A DNA stretch of 48,908 nucleotides from Candidatus Hadersleviella danica (lineage in GTDB: Bacteria; Chloroflexota; Anaerolineae; Promineifilales; Promineifilaceae), in contig JADJSZ010000043.1 of NCBI GenBank assembly GCA_016711405.1, positions 1-48,908 of the forward strand, read 5' to 3'. How positions within the stretch are numbered: position 1 is the first letter of the stretch; each line of letters opens with the position of its first letter. Both the position numbers and the translations under genes were made by a program. Positions 45,742 to 48,908 of the stretch are shown here, one piece after another. The notes beneath the pieces were generated by a model, which was not told the DNA's origin, made no database searches, and was given only the letters and a program-made list of their open reading frames with translations.

Positions 45742-47076
45742 ATGTTCCGACAATTGGTTTTCCTTCTCTTCTCCCTTGGGCTGTTGGGGTGTGGGGCGTT
45801 GGCAGGCGCACCCACCCCAACGGTTCCTCCTACGGTGGCACCATTGCCCACGGCCGCGCCTGTGGCCAATGGGCTGTGGGTAGACACGGCCGCTGGCTCC
45901 CTTGGAGCCATCTCCCCCTTGGTGTATGGAACCAACTACGGCCCGTGGATTTCGGTGCCGTTTGATTTGCAAGAGGAGGCTTATACGGCGGGGCTTAACT
46001 TGTTGCGCTTTCCCGGCGGCAACTGGGGCGACCTGAACACCATCAGCCAAACAGATATTGACAGTTATATTGAGCTGACCAAATTGATGGGAGCCGAGCC
46101 GCTGATTAGCGTGCGCTTGCGGGGGGGCACGGCCGAACAAGCGGCCGAGCTGGTGCGCTACACCAACATCGAAAAGGGGTATGGCGTGCGCTATTGGAGC
46201 ATTGGCAACGAGCCGAGTTTATACCCCGATTACGACACAGAACGGTATAACGAGGAATGGCGACTGTTTGCCGAGGCAATGCTGGCGGTGGATGAGAGCA
46301 TTTTATTGGTGGCCAGATACCCATCAGTTTACGGGCACGGAGCGAGACCCCAAAGATGAAAACGGCCGCGATTGGCTTCGCACTTTTTTGGCCAGCAATG
46401 GCGATATGGTGGATGTTGTGGCCGTGCACCGCTACCCCTTCCCCGCCAGCATGGGGGCTGGCTCACCCAAGATAGAGGATTTGCGGGCGAATTCGGCCGA
46501 GTGGGAGCAAATTATCCCCGCGTTGCGGGCGGCGGTGCTGGAAGAGACGGGCAAGGAGCTACCCATCGCCATTACCGAGGTCAATTCCAACTGGACATCG
46601 GTCGGTAGCGGCGAAGCCACGCCCGATTCCCATTTTAGTGCATTGTGGTGGGAGGATGTGATGGGGCGGCTCATTAACCATCAGGTGGATATGGTGGCGC
46701 ACTTTGCCTTGTATAGCAACCCGAACATGGGGGCTGGGGCTTGTTGGCGCGGTCTAAGCCACGGCCGAGTTATTACGTGTACCAACTCTACCAGCAGTTT
46801 GGGGAGGAGTTGTTGGCGGCCGAATCGGCCGTGCCCAACTTGAATATCTATGCGGCACGGCGGGCCGATGGAGCCATCACCGTGATGGTGATAAACCTGA
46901 GCGATGAAGCCCAGACGGCGCCCCTTGTTTTATCGGGCCATGAGGGGGACACGGCCGTGATTACCCTGCTTGATGCAGAGAACCTCGCCACCGATATGGG
47001 CCACGATTTGTTTGCCTCGCACACCTACCCCGCGCAATCTATGACATTGTTGGTTGTGGGAGGCGGGGGGGAGTGA
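45742..47076 (+). CDS. Clan GH-A glycoside hydrolase lipoprotein (frameshifts)
   Basis: The signal peptide ends in a lipobox (LGLLGCGAL). The barrel shows GLNLLRFPGGNWGD near residue 92, YWSIGNEPSLYPD near 155 (Asn-Glu-Pro, the clan GH-A acid/base Glu) and IAITEVNSNW near 280 (the nucleophile Glu). The frame breaks at 46309-46314 (two bases missing; repaired reading VGPDTHQFTGTERD) and at 46736-46739 (one G; GAGGLLARSKPRPSYYVYQLY). A small beta-domain follows to 47076. It recalls GH39, GH51 and GH79 but I cannot choose between them. It lies behind the transporter, has no ribosome site and starts at the end of a word array. Confidence 0.75.
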
Positions 47077-47122
47077 GAATTGTGAATTGTGAATGGTTAA
47101 TTGTGAATTGTGAATGATAAAT
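47075..47122. repeat. Heptad-word array, GTGAATT
   Basis: GAATTGTGAATTGTGAATG and then GTTAATTGTGAATTGTGAATG: heptads GTGAATT, GTGAATG, GTTAATT, GTGAATT, GTGAATG without a clear inverted arm. Confidence 0.75.
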
Positions 47123-47590
47123 GCAGAAGCGTGGCCATCACATCGTTGTAGGGGTGGGGGGCACGGCCGATACGCCAACGAAAACCATAAAACAATTTCA
47201 GTCGTGCCACTCACCCATTACTTACCCCCACTAACGCCGCAAAAGGGTAACATTTGGGGTGGGTCGGGCGGAGCAAAAGCCACAAGTTTCGCATCACATC
47301 TCCCCGCCCAGCCCCACCCCTACGAATGTAAGGCAATAAAAAAGGCATAAGAAACGGCATAACGGCATCGGGGAACGGCATAACGGCATCGGGGGAACGG
47401 CATAACAGCATCGGGGAACGGCATAACGGCATCGGGGAACGGCATAACGGCATCGGGGAACGGCATAACGGCATCGGGGAACGGCATAACGGCATCGGCG
47501 CATGGGGAATGGCATAACGGCTTAAAAAATAGGGAAAAAGGAGCCGTTCATTTAATCAATGGGGGGGGAGAATCAGCACAAAGAGACCCT
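47123..47590. other. Non-coding gap before the last GH3 gene
   Basis: It holds a fragment resembling the 35289 element (GTTGTAGGGGTGGGG at 47146 and CCCCACCCCTACG at 47312), the 21-bp tandem array at 47350-47523 and a G8 run at 47563. No gene is seen. A promoter for the last GH3 gene must lie here, but I cannot point to one. Confidence 0.5.
47350..47523. repeat. Tandem array of a 21-bp unit, about 7 copies plus degenerate ends
   Basis: The unit is AACGGCATAACGGCATCGGGG, itself two ACGGCAT heptads plus CGGGGA. Copies differ by one G or a single A. An open frame through it on the other strand reads MPLCRSP repeatedly and is not a gene. Confidence 0.9.
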
Positions 47591-48908
47591 ATGAGAATGA
47601 AAAAGTTTTACTTGTTGTTTTGCGTTGCTTTTTGTTGCCTGTCGCAATGAAGCACCTGCGCCCACGGCCGCTCCTCCCTCTGCGCCCACGGCCGAACCCA
47701 CCTCGTCCCTGCTTACCTGAACCCGCTTTGCCCACGGCCGAGCGCGTGGAAGATTTGCTGGGGCGCATGACTTTGGCCGAAAAATTTGGTCAAATGACCT
47801 TGGTGGAGAAAGGAAGCATTGACCCCGCCGATATTTCGACCTTGGGAATTGGTGGTTTGCTGAGCGGTGGCGGTGGTTCCCCCTCCCAAAACACGGCCGA
47901 AGCATGGCTGGAGATGGTTAATGAATTTCAGGCCGAAGCAATGCAATCCCGCCTCGGCATTCCACTCATCATGGCGTAGATGCGGTGCATGGGCACGGCA
48001 ACCTGCGCGGAGCCACCATTTTCCCCCACAACATCGGCCTTGGGGCGGCCAACAACCCCACTTTAATGGAAGCCATCGGCCGCGCCACGGCCTTAGAAAC
48101 GGCCGCGACGGGCATCCGCTGGAACTACGGCCCTGCCCTCTCCATTGCCCGCGACCCCCGCTGGGGCCGCACCTATGAATCGTACAGCGAAGACCCCGCC
48201 ATCGTCTCATTGCTCGCTTCCGCCTACTTGCGCGGCCTGCAAGGGAGGATTTGAGCGCGGCCGAGGCCGTCTTGGGCACGCCAAGCACTTTGTGGGCGAT
48301 GGCGGCACGGCATGGGGCAGTTCCCACGGTGGCTACCAGATTGACCAAGGGGATACGCAAGTAGATGAAGCTACTTTGCGAGCCATTCACCTCGTGCCGT
48401 ACTCGGCCGTCATCGCCGAAGGGGCGCAAAGCATCATGGTCTCGTTCAGCCGCTGGAATGATGAGTATATGCACGGCCAGCAATACCTCATCACCGATGT
48501 TCTAAAAGAAGAATTCGGCTTTGAGGGGTTCATCGTTTCCGATTGGCAAGCGATTGACCAAATTAACCCCGACTTTACGCCGCTGTGGTCCAATCCATCA
48601 ATGCAGGCGTGGATATGAACATGGTTCCCTATGATTACGAGCGCTTTATCTCTGTTTTAGAGGAAGCGGTGGACAAGGGGACATCACCCAAGAGCGCATA
48701 GATGACGCTGTGCGCCACATTTTGACCGTTAAGTTCGACATGGGGCTTTTTGAACGGCCGTTGGGCGACGAAACACTCCTCAGCACAGTTGGTTCGGCCG
48801 ACCATCGCGCCCTTGCCCGGCAAGCTGTGCAACAATCGCTCGTTTTGCTCCAAAACCAAGGCAATGTCTTGCCCCTCTCGGCCGATACCCCGCTCATCTT
48901 TGTGGCGG
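47591..48908 (+). CDS. GH3 beta-glucosidase lipoprotein, paralogue of the 36513 gene (3'-partial, several frameshifts)
   Basis: A lipoprotein signal (MRMKKFYLLF..., FVACRNEAPAPTAAPP) leads into the GH3 barrel: ERVEDLLGRMTLAEKFGQMTLVEKGSID, then GVDAVHGHGN, WNYGPALSIARDPRWGRTYES, KHFVGDGGTAWGSS and IVSDWQAID with the nucleophile Asp. It matches the GH3 part of the 36513 gene closely but lacks the CBM9-like domain. The frame is broken about seven times; sites at 48243-48245, 48281-48282, 48574-48576 and 48677-48680 are each repaired by one homopolymer base, 47970 by one T, and the signal/linker region holds more. The window ends inside the second GH3 domain. A true pseudogene cannot be excluded, since breaks are denser here. 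Confidence 0.8.

Noticed and set aside
47211..47515. Repetitive protein on the minus strand (MPLCRSP repeats)
   Set aside because: It is only the translation of a 21-bp tandem array; length differences of one G break the frame in places and there is no start signal.
47591..48908. GH3 pseudogene
   Set aside because: The many breaks suggested decay, but most are single lost homopolymer bases and every catalytic motif is kept, so sequencing error is the simpler reading.

Overview
The window is a 48.9 kb piece of a bacterial chromosome, probably from a filamentous Chloroflexota of the Anaerolineae/Ardenticatenia type. This rests on secreted proteins ending in I[YF]LPLI[AS]R, lipoproteins with Thr-Ala-Pro linkers, GC near 55-58 %, many starts without a Shine-Dalgarno site, and intergenic space packed with short-word hairpins. 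The assignment is an inference; there is no rRNA or tRNA here to test it. The sequence looks like a long-read draft: at least 15 genes are broken by frameshifts, and nearly all are repaired by restoring one base in a short homopolymer. I therefore annotate most of them as single intact genes.

Region 1 (1-18.4 kb) is housekeeping and mixed. It starts with a tandem pair of damaged surface-protein genes (1-1861). On the minus strand follow nadA, nadC, purA, tyrA and a zinc-ribbon/membrane/NHL-propeller protein. On the plus strand come two overlapping CNNM/CorC-type membrane proteins, an AI-2E-family transporter, a 60-residue protein, radC, a MntA-HepT-type toxin-antitoxin unit read as one chain, a radical SAM protein directly abutting a glycosyltransferase, and an alpha/beta hydrolase.

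Region 2 (18.5-48.9 kb, cut by the window end) is a large beta-glucan utilisation locus. Three LacI-family regulators share an operator-like box. Outside the cell act a giant multi-module GH16, a GH16 lipoprotein, a GH81 endo-beta-1,3-glucanase, two lipoprotein GH3 enzymes (one carrying a CBM9-like domain) and a clan GH-A lipoprotein. A sugar-binding lipoprotein and two permeases import oligosaccharides; no ATPase gene is present. Inside the cell a large phosphorylase (GH161/GH149/GH94-like), a GH3 with a PA14 domain and an aldo/keto reductase finish the job. The set reads as laminarin/callose-type glucan degradation ending in phosphorolysis.

The most unusual content is structural. (i) CGGCCG, usually as ACGGCCGT/A, is strongly over-represented, like HIP1 in cyanobacteria. 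(ii) About 19 gene borders carry arrays of a 7- or 8-nt word followed by its reverse complement; the architecture is constant but the word differs from locus to locus. (iii) A whole GH16 catalytic domain is nested inside a carbohydrate-binding module, bounded by 9-bp direct repeats of that same palindrome. (iv) A 33-nt palindrome sits in frame inside a glycosyltransferase gene.
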